DNA of 64,000 bases. Source: Poa pratensis (taxonomy: Eukaryota; Streptophyta; Magnoliopsida; Poales; Poaceae). Under the pieces are notes generated by a model that ran no database searches, was not told the origin of the DNA, and saw only the letters and a list, made by a program, of their open reading frames with translations. Location: positions 133,949,169 through 134,013,168 of the forward strand of contig CAMZMU010000052.1 in the NCBI GenBank assembly GCA_947311845.1. The letters run 5' to 3'. How positions within the stretch are numbered: position 1 is the first letter of the stretch; the number at the start of each line of letters is the position of its first letter. Below, in pieces: positions 41,901 through 52,001 of the stretch. Both the position numbers and the translations under genes were made by a program.

Positions 41901-43821
41901 ATCCTTGCGTTTCTCATCCGGAGTCCAGTCTCTTTCGGCCTTCTCTCCGAACGCATCTAGCGCCTCATCAAGATCCGATGCTTGTGAGAGGATCGCTCGC
42001 ATCTTCACTTGCCACAACGAAAATCTCGTTTTGTAGTCCAGCAACGGCAGATCAAACTTCATCGATCCCATCGCAAAACCCTAAGCTGCAAAACCTGGGC
42101 TCTGATACCACTTGTTACACGCAATAGGAAATCAACGATGAAGTTAAGCAAGATCAAACCAACGGGGACACGAGATTTTAACGTGGAAAAACCCCTCCGA
42201 CAATGGAGAGGAAAAAACCACGGGCGCCAGCCAGCAATATTTCACTATTTCGGGTGAGGTTACAACGCCGGGGATTTACAATATGTGGCTTATCCCAAAC
42301 CGGCGGCTTACATGATGTATTTATAGGAGCCCTGACCTAACCTAGGTCGGTAACGTGATCTCTAAGTCGAGTACAACTCGAACCGTACATAACTCGTACC
42401 GTACCGCGGGGCCTGCCGCCCCCGCACCCCCTCCGTGCGGCCGCCACGGATTGGACCACGGTCATAAGCCATCTTCTGACTCCGGGGCGCTCCGCTCTCC
42501 TTCGTCACAAACTGGCCTTTATCAGTATATACGAATTTTGATCATCACAAAATAAACACACGGGACCGACCAGACAGCTTTAGTCTAATCTCCAATGCAC
42601 CAAACAGAAATGTGCAAAGTGTTGAACTGGCAATATGTATTAAGAACAAGAGGAAATTATGCATGGTACACCAAAGTCCACATAAATTACAACGTTACAA
42701 GGCATAGTGACAAACAACATCCGGCTAATGACACTAGATTTCCATCACTAGACATCCGGCACAAGGAAAACAATGATGATAAAGCACTTGTGTCCCTGCA
42801 TTCTGTTGAATTGCTTTGGTATATAAATTCACCCATAGCACCATAAAATCAAGCAAACAAAATAAAAAACCTATCAACCGCACTTGAAGTTTGTCGATTC
42901 ACAGCACCAAAAGAGCAGTATATATTCTGTAGATACTAAATTACTAGTATCATAGAAGAATTTCACACGGCAAAACTGATGTGAAGTAAGTACAAATGGT
43001 GAAACTCGCTGCTCGTTCCTACTTGTTTACTCCAGAGCAATTGTTAATCAGATGCAGATGATCTAATAATTTGATCTTTGTTGAACCCCTAGCTTCCCTG
43101 AATAGTCTACAGCTTAAGTGGCGCAAGATGCATTACCAAAGTTGGTGCCTGGATAGTAACATTAGCAACTAGCCAGCAATCATAGACTGGCATACATCAC
43201 GGAGCTGACGTTTCCAATGCAAAACTACACCAACTTGTACTGCAGAGACTCAAATAAACCTAACGGAGCGCATAATCAATTGCCCCAGAATATAAAAACG
43301 GCAACTTGTAGCTCAGGATCCACAGCTGCAAACCTCAGGTAAGGAGCCAAGTAGACGGCCGCGTAGACCAGGTACAGCTTGCTCCCGCCGTCCAGATACG
43401 CGAAGACCCAGCTCTAATCCAAGGACGAAAGTGCCGGAAAAGTTCATCAATTTGTGCGGGGGAATGAACAAGACGAGCACCAGGACCTTACCAGCCAGTT
43501 GAAGTAAGGCAGGAAGGAGATGATGCCCATCACGCCCATCCTCGTGTCCGTCGCGCCGAACTCCCCGTCGTCCTCCTCTTCCACCGCATCTGTGCGGACC
43601 CTGGGCGGCGGGAGCGCGAGGGAGGCGAGCACGCAGGCGCCCATCGCGGCGACGAACGGCGCGTCTTGCTGCAGCTCCGCGCGGCAGGCTAGACTCCGCC
43701 GGCGGGGCCGCGGGCGCAGAGGGTGGGTCCCGCCCTCGTACCCATGGGGGACGCTGAAGGAGGTTGGGCGCGGGGAGCCGCGGAGGGGCGGGGGGAGTGA
43801 GGCGGTGGTGGCGGCGAGCAT
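38904..43821 (-). CDS. Plastid-targeted membrane protein, plant YCF37-homologue-like
   Basis: Exons 43492-43821, 43334-43413, 39312-39387, 39111-39242 and 38904-39032 join in phase to give 248 residues and a TGA stop. Residues 1 to about 45 are Ser/Thr/Arg-rich and look like a chloroplast transit peptide. Then come hydrophobic stretches (FVAAMGACVLASLAL; MGVMGIISFLPYFNWLSWVF; LYLVYAAVYLAPYLR; SWLPIASIFICILHVQ). The C-terminus is charged (KFVKKAQKLLFPN ... SDIFKRRLDEP). The MGIISFLPYFNWLSWVF and SWLPIAS blocks remind me of plant proteins described as homologues of cyanobacterial Ycf37, linked to photosystem I assembly. That naming is from memory. Intron 2 (39388-43333) holds a Copia element whose LTR ends 33 bp from the exon 3 acceptor. 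The exon 2 donor (GTTTGC) is weak. The rest of intron 2 (42607-43333) holds nothing recognised. Confidence 0.75.
39421..39908 (-). repeat. 3' LTR of the Copia element
   Basis: It reads TGTTACACGCAATAGG...CACCAAACA on the plus strand. Compared with the right copy I see about 7 substitutions and 4 small indels. It lies 33 bp upstream of the exon 3 acceptor of the host gene. Confidence 0.9.
39930..40705 (-). pseudogene. Copia integrase (frame-broken)
   Basis: Pieces in two or three minus frames: the zinc-finger part (LPFCEHCVFGKHKRVKF, GTLDYVHADLWG) and the core (LLRTDNGGEFCSHDFDDYC, TPQQNGVAERMNRT, FWAESANTVCYLINRSP), ending LEPRSIKCLFLGYGSGVKGYK and NPETKKTFMSRSVVF. Two of the three catalytic positions are seen (Asp in DNGGEF, Glu in VAERMN). 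A frame change near 40500-40530 and another near 40680 break it. The protein is cut off where reverse transcriptase should follow. Confidence 0.85.
40671..42071 (-). CDS. Copia gag-protease ORF
   Basis: The open frame of 466 codons starts at ATG 42071, 28 bp from the primer site. Gag (UBN2-type) covers about residues 1-215 (WQVKMRAILSQASDLDEAL, WSLIQLHLSNDILQEVL, LALLLLCSLPSSF). The zinc knuckle CRYCKKTNHTIEDCW is near residue 240. The protease motif WILDTACSFHIC is near residue 312, with Thr-Ala replacing the usual Ser-Gly, as in some plant Copia families. The gag-pre-integrase HMRLGHMSE follows; a frame change then gives an early stop. Confidence 0.88.
   Translation of the reverse strand: MGSMKFDLPLLDYKTRFSLWQVKMRAILSQASDLDEALDAFGEKAERDWTPDEKRKDRKAWSLIQLHLSNDILQEVLQEKSAAALWLKLESICMSKDLTSKMHVKMKLFTHKMQEGGSVMNHLSIFKEIVADLASMEVKYEDEDLALLLLCSLPSSFTNLRDTILLSRDTLTLAEVYEALQTREKMKSMVQSDTSSSKGGDALQVRGRTEQRDNNYNNYNRDKSKDNRGRSKSKGRDKFCRYCKKTNHTIEDCWKVQNKERRNGTYQPKKTDGNGKADVVAAEADVVAGESSDGDCLVVFSACVTHADEWILDTACSFHICCNKDWFSSYESVQAGDFVRVGNDNKCYIVGVGSVQIKTHDGMTRTLDGVKHIPTMARNLVSLSTLDCDGYKYTGGDKRLKVSKGSLIVMIGDMNSAKLYVLRGSTLPSTFAAAVTKDDPSKTNRWHMRLGHMSELGWQNWSRENF
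42099..42110 (-). other. Initiator-Met tRNA primer-binding site of the Copia element
   Basis: The minus strand reads TGGTATCAGAGC two bases inside the right LTR. This is the canonical site for plant Copia elements. Confidence 0.92.
42113..42606 (-). repeat. 5' LTR of the Copia element
   Basis: It is 494 bp with TG..CA ends, followed on the outer side by GAAAT and on the inner side by the primer site. Confidence 0.9.
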
Positions 43822-44700
43822 CGGCGCTGGCGTTGCGGTGCAGGGGAGACTGAAGAGCAAAGCGGCCGAGCAGGGGTTTGTCGGGTTGGTAGTACGGACA
43901 GTATTTTCCGCCTTTAGAGTCGGCTCACGTATTTGATGACCAATTGTCAGTTGTCACGGGCCGCTACCAAACGAAGTTTAGGAGTAGTGTAAAGCATAAT
44001 TTATTTAGAAACATCTTAATCTCATATTCTCATTATTATAACACGATCTTTAGATTTTTTTTATATAAAAAAACAGGAACACAATCTTTAGATTGGAACG
44101 TGTGCACCCGAGATGAAGATCGTAGTCATTGGAGGCGAAGGGCCTCTTTACATTGTAAACTTTTCTTACACGAAGTCCAATGCCGTTTCACTCTATCTCT
44201 CTACGCTCTCATCAATCTTTCAAAATTCCTGTGTTTAATTCATGTGCACCATCTACAGGCACCTGCTGCAAAATTCCTGCGTTTTAAAATCCCGTGGAAA
44301 TCCGCTTTACATGACATCTCAATCCCGCGTTTTTCCTATTCCTACTTTTTTTTAATCCTGCAATCCAAAAAAAGCCCGAAATCAAGGCTTCCTACATGCT
44401 CCATGCACGCATAGTGAATAAGGTAGGAGATGGTGAGGTGGACAGAGAGGGTGCCATCGGCACTACCCTTGTGCTCAGTGGCCGGCGGTGGAGATGGTCT
44501 TGGCATCCTTCGACACACTTTTAGGATCCTCGACATTTATAGCGTATCATTTTTTTAAAGAGCAGGTTTAAGACCTGCATGGGCTAATAACTTTTTTTCT
44601 TTATCGAAAAAATCTTTATTTTGAATGGTTTTCCCGATGAAAACTTAATCATAGATGGATGAACGGTAGGTTGGAATATTAAGCAATTTCCGGATAAGAA
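43822..44700. other. Intergenic stretch upstream of the YCF37-like gene
   Basis: This should contain the promoter of the minus-strand YCF37-like gene. I see AT-rich DNA and short frames without family resemblance, and no clear TATA box at a convincing distance. Confidence 0.4.
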
Positions 44701-45897
44701 TAATTATCAAAACCAACATTACAGATGCACTAGTAGTTTTAACCGCATACGATAAATTAGACATATCTAGCAGATTTGCATATGGGACAAATAACAGTGT
44801 AAATAGAGAGAAGTAGCACATACATGTTGATCGGGAAGGTCCCCAACACATCGTTATCGTTGTCGTCAGCCATGGTGGTTATGAGGAAGTAGTCGAACTG
44901 CCGACGCTGATTTAGGCGAACGGAAGCGAGCAATCGCGTCGAGACGCTGCAAAAACCTTATTGAAATCTTAAGGGCCAGGGTTTTGGAAGCATGCTCTCT
45001 CGGACGGCCGTGCACGAGGTCGTCGGGATGGGGAAGGCTGGAAGCAACACAACAAAATAAATTACACAGTGAACATCATGGAAATGGAGAGTGATGTCCG
45101 ATATGTTTTGGATCCTTCCGCTCTCTTCTTTTATAGCCTGGTGAGTCAGAGAACCGCAAGCGCCACACGGTGGAAGAAGCGGTGCATGTGTTAAGCATGC
45201 ACATGGCTGTTAACACGTATACACAGTTGATGTATCAGCAAAATTAATCTTTAACAAAAAAAACGAGCTTGAGCTCGATTCGCGTGGCGAGGCGGGCGGA
45301 GGAGTGCACAGAAACTCCTTCTATGCTCACTTAGTAAAAATTTAAATAGCTCACCTTATAAACTATCAAGAAAAGTGCAAAGCCCGCAAACGTCGACCGG
45401 ACCACGCAACGTGCCCGACGATCGACCTTTTGGTTCGTTCGTTGGTCGCTTTTCGCAGCGGAGGAACTGAAGTACGTACTAGCCTGTAGCCATCACCGAT
45501 CATAGTCCTCGTGAATCCTGGTCGATTGAATCAACCTACCTACCTCTCCCCTTGGCCAGTTCACTTCAACGCTGCAACGCACGCCTCCTCGTGCACATGG
45601 CCTTTCCGACAGCGACGATAGCTCAAGCTATTGAATGGAGGTGGGCAGCGTATGACAGGTGGGGCTCCTCCGTCGTCTGACAAAGCCGGCGAGGTTCGTG
45701 GGACGCTTCCGGAAGAAATCGATCTCACCACCTGCTGCCTGCGGCACTGCTGTTGCTCTACATGGCTTGGCGACAAGAACTCTAGCGGGTTGGCGGGCGG
45801 AGGAGTTGTTTACTCGAGGAGAAATGCAAGTGTCAAACGCCTCGTCGTTTTGCCTGGCGCCTGCCGTGCCGGCGAGAGTACATCTGCTCTGCAGCTC
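44701..45897. repeat. Tandem segmental duplication, copy A
   Basis: The 1,197-bp unit starts TAATTATCAAAACCAACATT and ends CTGCTCTGCAGCTC. It is repeated head to tail from 45898. Identity is roughly 80-88% where it aligns, so the event is old. On the minus strand it contains a TATA-like CTATAAAAG (near 45133-45141), a long leader and ATG GCT GAC (near 44871), so it may hold a promoter and first exon. Confidence 0.88.
44835..44873 (-). CDS. Candidate first exon (MADDNDNDVLGTFPIN), weak
   Basis: On the minus strand an ATG near 44873 starts MADDNDNDVLGTFPIN, followed by a possible splice donor GTATGTG. A CTATAAAAG box lies about 260 bp upstream. The other copy of the duplication encodes a related start, MADGNDNAVVGTLRST, near 46072. 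Conservation of the ATG and acidic residues in both copies is the only evidence. No downstream exon was found and the family is unknown. Confidence 0.25.
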
Positions 45898-47601
45898 TAA
45901 TTATCAAAATCAACATTACAGATGCACTACTCTTTTTTTAACCACATACGATAAATTTGACATATCAAGTAGATTTGCATATGGGCCAAATACCAGTGTA
46001 AATAGAGAGAAGTAGCACATACATGTTGATCGTAAGGTCCCTACCACAGCATTATCGTTGCCGTCAGCCATGGTGGTGATAAGGAAGTAGTCGAACAATC
46101 GGCGTAGATGTAGTCGAACGGAAGCGAGTAGTCACTCTGAGGCGCTGCCAAAAACCTTATCGACCCTCTTCCGGTGCAAAATCCTAAGGGATAGGGTTTT
46201 GGGCATGCTCTCTCGGACGGTTGTGCACGCGATCGCCGGGATGGGAAAGGCTGGAAGCAACATAGCAAAAGGAGCTACACAGTAAAAACGTGGAAATGGA
46301 GATCGGTGTCTCTCGTATGTTTTGGATCCTTCCGCTCTTCTCTATACATTCTCTATAGCTTGGGGAGGCAGAGAACGTAAACGCCACACGGTGGAAGAAG
46401 CAGTGCATGGGTTAATCATGCACATGCATGTTGATGTGCCAACAAAAATTGAACTTTCACAAAAAAGAGCTCGAGCTCGATTCACGTGACAAGGTAATAA
46501 ATTCCAACACGGTATACAAGATGCTCACTCCTTAGTAAAACTAAAAGAGAAGTGCTATACGTATGACATTTGCTGTACGACGGGCACTCACACATGCAGC
46601 GTGGTAGTAATCGTACGCATGTCGGACGTCGGACGTGAGGCACTTCCGTTCTCATAGCTCGCCTTATAAACTCTTTTTAGTCCCACTCGCACTTCCTGTA
46701 TACAGCATGCATCAAGTTAAAAGAGTTTTTTGAGATTTTATAATTTATTGGGCCAACTAATTAATGGGGCAAGGCAATAATTCCAACACGGTAAGCCTTT
46801 AGTAATGGATTTACAAGTATTTTTTTGAAACCGATTTACAAGTAAATGTAGCACAGGCGTATGTTTAACATTATTACTGGTTTGATTGAAATGAAGAAAT
46901 TCGGGAAACCATCCGACATACAGCTGGTTTTGCCTGCGGCCATTAACGTGTAGAGGACTTGAGAAATATCCCGTGTAGATTAGGCCCAAACGAACCGAAT
47001 GCAACCGTTTTTTTTATTAGACGGAGATATTAATAACCCATTTGCCTGCCCCTGACCCGGTCAGCGCGTTATGGTGGCCGAGTCGTGTCAACGTTGACCA
47101 TGGTTGAGGTAGAGTGTAGCTCAAACTGTAGTGTTCTTCGCCACCAAGTTCCTGCCGGCACACGCGCTTGTGCACCCTCTGCACGTCCTCCCCAACCACT
47201 CTCAGGATAAAGTGCCAAGCCCGCAAACGTCGACCTGACCACGCAACGTGCCCGACGAACTTTTAGTCCCTTTCCGGAGCGGAACTGAACCACTGAACTC
47301 AAGTACAGTAGCGATCACCGACCAAAGTCGGCCCGTTCCTTCCACCCGTGCTCGTGAATCTCGGTGGATCGAATCAACCTACCTCTCCCTTGGCCAATTC
47401 ACTTCGACGCTGCAACGCACGCCTCCTCCGGAAAACATCCTTTGATCCCCAGCACCAGTGCTCCCTCTGGATAAAAAAAATTCATGCATGTTAATAATGA
47501 TCTATCCCACAAACTTGAATTTTTTTTATTCAAAATACATTATATTCTGGGCTACACAAAAATAACAAATCTTGTATATTTTGAAGATTTGAAAGTATGT
47601 A

Positions 47602-47724
47602 CTCCCTCCGATCCATATTAGTAGGCACAACTTTGTCTAGATACACATGTATCTAGTCTAAATACTTAACTAGATATATATGAATTTAGACAAATCTATG
47701 CCCACTAATATGGATCGGAGGGAG
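47602..47724. mobile_element. Stowaway MITE
   Basis: CTCCCTCCGATCCATATTAG and its inverted counterpart (CTAATATGGATCGGAGGGAG) form near-perfect ends around 123 bp, with TA at 47600-47601 and 47725-47726. It is nested in an AT-rich insert. Confidence 0.93.
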
Positions 47725-48109
47725 TATATTTAGATCCACACATTTGTCATTTTTGTGTAGAGCAGAATATAAAATATTTTAAACCGAGATTTTGCACGCT
47801 CATGGGATATATCATTGACAACATGTAGAATTTTTTCTAGATTTTTTTGAAACTTATAAATATGATTTTTTTTATTTTTTTAACTAAAGGGTTCACTGGA
47901 CCCCGGGAGCAAGAAATCTCTTCCGTGTCGCCTCCTCTCTCTTTTTTCCTCATCACATGGCCGGCCGTCGGCGTCCGCCTTTCCGACAAGGACGATAGCC
48001 TATGACAGGTGGGGCTCCTCCGTCGTCTGACAGAGGCGGCGAGCTTCGCGGGACGCTTCCTTCCGGAGAGGTGAGGCAGCAGAGAAGAAATTACTAGTAT
48101 CACACCTGC

Positions 48110-48365
48110 GTGAAATTTGACAAAATTAACCCTTTGCCAAAACTTTAGCCAAAAATAACCCTTTTTTGATTATTTTTTTTGAAAACTAACCCTTTTGTGT
48201 GGCTCCCGCAACGGGGGCGCCACACGTGAAGTGCAACGCCCCAGGCTGGGGAGCCACACATCTGCCAGCGTGGCAAGGCGGGTCCCAGCCCGGTTAAGTA
48301 GCGCCGGAGCTGGGGGAGTCACACATACATGTGTGGTGCCGGTGGCTGGGGCGCCACACAAAGAC
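48110..48365. repeat. Left terminal inverted repeat of the MULE
   Basis: An AT-rich outer half (ACCCTTTTGTGTGGCTCCCG) and a GC-rich inner half with several GTGTGGCGCCCC-like words pair with 51185-51443. Many words within it are themselves inverted (GCCACAC/GTGTGGC), so short hairpins are likely. Confidence 0.9.
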
Positions 48366-48930
48366 ATGTTATTTTCCACCCAGCCCACTCGTTCTCCTCA
48401 CTTCACAGAAACAGAAAAGGAAGAACAAGGCAACGGCGGCGGCGGTGGCTCATCTCCCCCTCTCAAATCCTCTCCAAATCCGGCCCGATCTGGAGGAATT
48501 TCTTCTCCCCATCGGTCCTCACGGTAAGCTCCTCCATTCCCTCAGTTTCATCCAATAAATCTTTCTTATTTGTCCCCTTTTTGGAACCTTAGGTGAAATC
48601 TTAGTTCATCATAGATTTCGAAATTAGTATGGCATGAGGCTTGTTTTTTGTGGTCCTTAGCATTTGTATGGCAGTTGTAATGGTTGTTAATCAAGTGGAG
48701 TGTTTATTTACATTTTTTTAATTAATTCGGTATAGATGTGTATATGGGAACCATGTGTATGTGAGGTGTATTTGTGGATGTAAAAGTGGTTACCCAATAG
48801 ATATGTATGTAAATTTTATATGTGGTGTATGTGTGGATGTGGTAGATGTCCTATATGATGTCGAAATGAATATTGCAAAAATATTAAAATTTCTATCTCT
48901 TACTAGTGATAGTTTTTTCAAATATGTAGG

Positions 48931-49575
48931 ATGGAACTTCTCGAAGAACAATATGATAAGGATCACCGTGCGAGAAAGATTGCGCAGGGAAAGGTAATAG
49001 TTTCTTGCATATTTTAGATGTTAGTTCATATTTCTATTCGGCGTGGACATTGTTGTAACTTGTAATTATTTTTTTAGGTACTTGCCCCCCCTTCGTCTTC
49101 GGTCTCACGAGGCCTCCTTGCAAACTACTGGTGACAAGGGCAAGAGCATGACGTACGACGAGAGGTACATCGAGTACATCGAGAAGCTTGGACTCCTTCC
49201 ATTCATCCAGCTCGTGTCTCGGTCCATGCCAAATTTCAATCCTTCGGCCATCACTGCTCTTGTTGCTCTTGTTGTCCGTTGGAGGCCGGAGACACACAAC
49301 TTTCACCTCCCCACCGGGGAGATGACGGTGACTCTTCAGGATGTGTCGATGATCCTGGCACTCCCCATCGCGGGCAAACCTGTGTGTTTTAGCACCGAAT
49401 CTGATGGGTGGCGCGAGAAGATGTCCAGCCTTATTGGTGCGGCTCCTCCAGAGAAGGATGACTCTACTAAGGATAGACTCTTCGCCGGCGCCTCATTTGT
49501 TTGGATCCGGGAAAAATTTGCTAAGTGTCCTGAAGGGGCTGATAAAGTGGTGAATGTCCTTCGCATCCTTGTCAT
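48931..49575 (+). pseudogene. Plant mobile domain (PMD, PF10536) gene, truncated
   Basis: Exon 1 (48931-48993) reads MELLEEQYDKDHRARKIAQG, followed by a GT donor. The acceptor is at about 49078. Exon 2 reads YLPPLRLRSHEASL, YIEKLGLLPFIQLVSR, ITALVALVVRWRPETHNFHL, GEMTVTLQDVSMILALPIAG and FVWIREKFAKCPEGADKV. The THxFHLPxGEMTxTLQDVxxxLxLPIxG signature is diagnostic for PMD proteins. A C7 run at 49085-49091 puts exon 1 and exon 2 in different frames (C6 would restore the family phrase), and homology stops near 49555. PMDs are found in Arabidopsis MAIN/MAIL proteins and in MULE and LTR elements. Confidence 0.85.
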
Positions 49576-50674
49576 CATCATCATCATTGCCACTACACAT
49601 GTGAGTTGACACACATTTTTTTAGAACCCATTGAGAGGTTCCTTTGATAGGTCTTGCACGCACAATCCACGAACACCCATTATGCGCGTCCTCACACTTA
49701 ACCGTGTAACGCTTCTGGACATCCGAGTGAACCACTTTGTATGGTCTAAAGTACTTAACCGCATACTCCTTGAGCCATGTCTTCAATTCCAACAAGCTTT
49801 CAAACTTCACTCCCTCAGCAATACCATAGTTTTTGGGATTACGATCCTTCTTCGAAGTTGGCCTTGGTTCAAGAATTTTACTCGTGCCACCATCAACCAC
49901 GGCTTTATCGGCGAGACTAAGATCACAGAACAATGGTAACCGATGATCCCGGCCCACTACCTTCTTGAATATTTCGGCTTCTTTAGCAGTGAACCCATCT
50001 TCATCAACATCTTCTTCGGGACCGTCATCATCCGAGTCCGATGCATAGCATCGGTTATAAGGGATGTCATGGTCCATGTCCTCATGCCTACAATTTGTCT
50101 CCACATCACCAATATCATTTTTATGAAGCTCATACTCCGATGCGTCGCTCTCCTCCTCCGACTCTTCATATTGGTCACTTTGAATTGGGTTTGAAGGTTG
50201 GCTCCTTTCGTGTTCGGTCATTGTTGGTTGGCTAAAATCATGTTGAGTCATTGGAGGTGGACTCGACGTTGGATAGTACACTTCATGCGCATGAGGTGGC
50301 TCATTTTGAACCGGCCTCCTAACGTCATGTTCAGAGGCACACCGGTTCAAGTCAAACGTCTTGGTGGCAAACAACTCAAGAGCCTTGTCTTGAGATGCCG
50401 CCACCGTCTCCTTATATGCACTCCAACACAACTCGGAGTTGAGAGGCATAATCTTCCAACGAATATGCATTCCGAACCCAACATTATGCCTTCCCTCCAA
50501 AGAAAGAACATCATTTGGATCCGTCCAATTCAATGCAATCCGCACTCTCTCCACAACCTCGGCATAGCTAGGACTATGGGCAAACACCACCACTTTCTCC
50601 TCCGAGTCATGCTCCACATTGCCTTTCAAAAAGGCCTCCTTGTCCACATGATGAACACTAGCCATTTTCTCCAT
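49555..50674 (-). pseudogene. mudrA-like transposase, N-terminal half only
   Basis: ATG 50674 opens a frame of about 393 codons. Residues 1-120 form the mudrA N-terminal region (VVERVRIALNWTDPNDVLSL, NSELCWSAYKETVAAS). A Pro/Gln/Ser- and Glu/Asp-rich linker follows. About residues 290-365 match the plant Mutator DNA-binding domain (GVKFESLLELKTWLKEYAVK, CSWIVRARPIKGTSQW, with Cys and His positions). The frame then runs out through a DDDDDKD stretch in the antisense of the PMD gene and stops at 49493. The catalytic MULE domain (DDE) and SWIM finger are absent. Confidence 0.85.
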
Positions 50675-51184
50675 CTAAAAAAATTTACAACAACCAGAAT
50701 GCATCAAATGATTGATACATTGCACTAAGCTACGCATTTCAAACAAAATCAATTTACTGATCTTAATTTTAAATCAAGTCATTATGCACTAACCCTAACT
50801 AAATCTAGCTCATTAACTACATCTAACAAAAACCCTAACCCTAACCTACAATCAACAGCCCAACACTTCATATCCATCATGCCCACACACATTGACCAAT
50901 ATTATCAACAAATAACCACAAATTTGTCCTCATATTCAAATTCTAGGGTTTCCAAGATCTACACAATGTCTCAAAATTGGAAGATTTCTATTGGACAAAA
51001 ACAAGGAGGATGGGGGAGAGTACCTTCTTGCACGTAGGGGAGCCGAAATCCACGTAAAAAACACACCGAAAAGGATGGATTTGAGGGGGGGTGTGTTGGG
51101 GGGCGTGCTCTTCTTTTGTTTTGGGAGAGAAGAGAGAGAGGGAAAAGAGGAGGCAGGTCGGGCACGGGCTGGGGCCTGTTATTT

Positions 51185-51443
51185 TTACAGAATGTGCGGC
51201 GCCCCAGACACCGGCGCCACACATGGAGGTGTGGCGCCCCCAGCTCCGGCACTACTTAACCAAGGATGGGGCCCGCTTTGCCACGCTGGCAGATGTGTGG
51301 CGCCCCAGCCGGGGGAGTGGTGCATACATGTGTGGTGCCCCCGCTGCGGGAGCCACACAAAAGGGTTAGTTTTCGATTTTTTTTCAAAAAAGGGTTATTT
51401 TTGTCTAAAGTTTCGGCAAAGGGTTAATTTTGTCAAATTTCAC
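51185..51443. repeat. Right terminal inverted repeat of the MULE
   Basis: The inverse complement of the left repeat, ending TGTCAAATTTCAC immediately before the target duplication. By eye it is about 85-88% identical. Confidence 0.9.
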
Positions 51444-52001
51444 CACACCTGCTGCCTGCGGCAGCCGCTGCCTGCGCCAAGATCGATCGATCAAGTGGGA
51501 GGGCATTCAATCCCTCTTCTGTTCCTCTACAGGACTTGGCGACAAGAAACTCAAGCAGAGTTGTTTACTCGAGGGGAAACGCAAGGGTCAAACGCCTCGT
51601 CGTTTTGCCTGGCGCCTGCCGTGCCGGCGAGCGAGAGGAGACTAGGAGTACATCTGCTCTGCAGCTCTGCTGCTGTAGATTTGTTCTTGGGAGCGAGCGA
51701 GAACGGGTACGTACGTATTGATCATCTTTCTTGCATTGGGCTCTGGAGCTGCTGCCTGGCGACTGGCCGATTTGATCTTGTTTCCCTTCTCGTCGTCGTA
51801 GAAAAGTCAAGGGGCTTTCTGTTTCTGGTTGGACTCGGGTGCTGCGCTGCGTGACATCGGAGCGATTTATTACGCCACCAGCATTCCAGAGGTCAAGCCA
51901 CGCTTCCAATTGTTCTTGGTGTGCAAATTCAAAAGAATCGTGTTACTCCAGATATTAGCGACAATTGTCGAGAGTAGTATTCTGTACTAGTCTGTGAGCT
52001 T

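Larger units (their letters stand above)
39421..42606 (-). mobile_element. Internally deleted Ty1/copia element in intron 2 of the YCF37-like gene
   Basis: LTRs 39421-39908 (488 bp) and 42113-42606 (494 bp) have TG..CA ends and are about 97-98% identical. The element runs on the minus strand: 5' LTR on the right, Met-tRNA primer site, gag, protease, integrase, then directly the 3' LTR. The reverse transcriptase, RNase H and polypurine tract are missing. The outer flanks do not match (GGACC left, GAAAT right), while GAAAT also follows the left LTR on its inner side. It cannot be autonomous. Confidence 0.9.
48110..51443. mobile_element. Mutator-like element (MULE) with ~255-bp inverted ends and 9-bp target duplication
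   Basis: The ends GTGAAATTTGACAAAATTAA and its inverse extend into long inverted repeats of about 255 bp (48110-48365 and 51185-51443). CACACCTGC is duplicated exactly at 48101-48109 and 51444-51452, the 9-bp signature of Mutator. The interior holds a truncated plant mobile domain gene (plus) and the N-terminal half of a mudrA-like transposase (minus), arranged tail to tail. The DDE/MULE catalytic domain is missing. It is inserted in copy B of the tandem duplication. Confidence 0.93.
45898..51690. repeat. Tandem segmental duplication, copy B, split by insertions
   Basis: Copy B aligns with copy A in order: 45898-46490, about 47205-47430, 47965-48100 and 51453-51690. The gaps are extra or lost sequence at 46490-47205, an AT-rich insert with a Stowaway MITE at about 47455-47920, and the MULE at 48110-51443. 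The end matches the phrase CGCCTCGTCGTTTTGCCTGG through CTGCTCTGCAGCTC. Confidence 0.8.

Noticed and set aside
49574..49592. A microsatellite (CATCATCATCATCATT)
   Set aside because: Only about five units. It is the end region of the truncated mudrA frame (Asp-rich).
48931..49609. A host MAIN/MAIL-like PMD gene
   Set aside because: It lies between MULE inverted repeats, is truncated and has a frame break, so it is part of the transposon.
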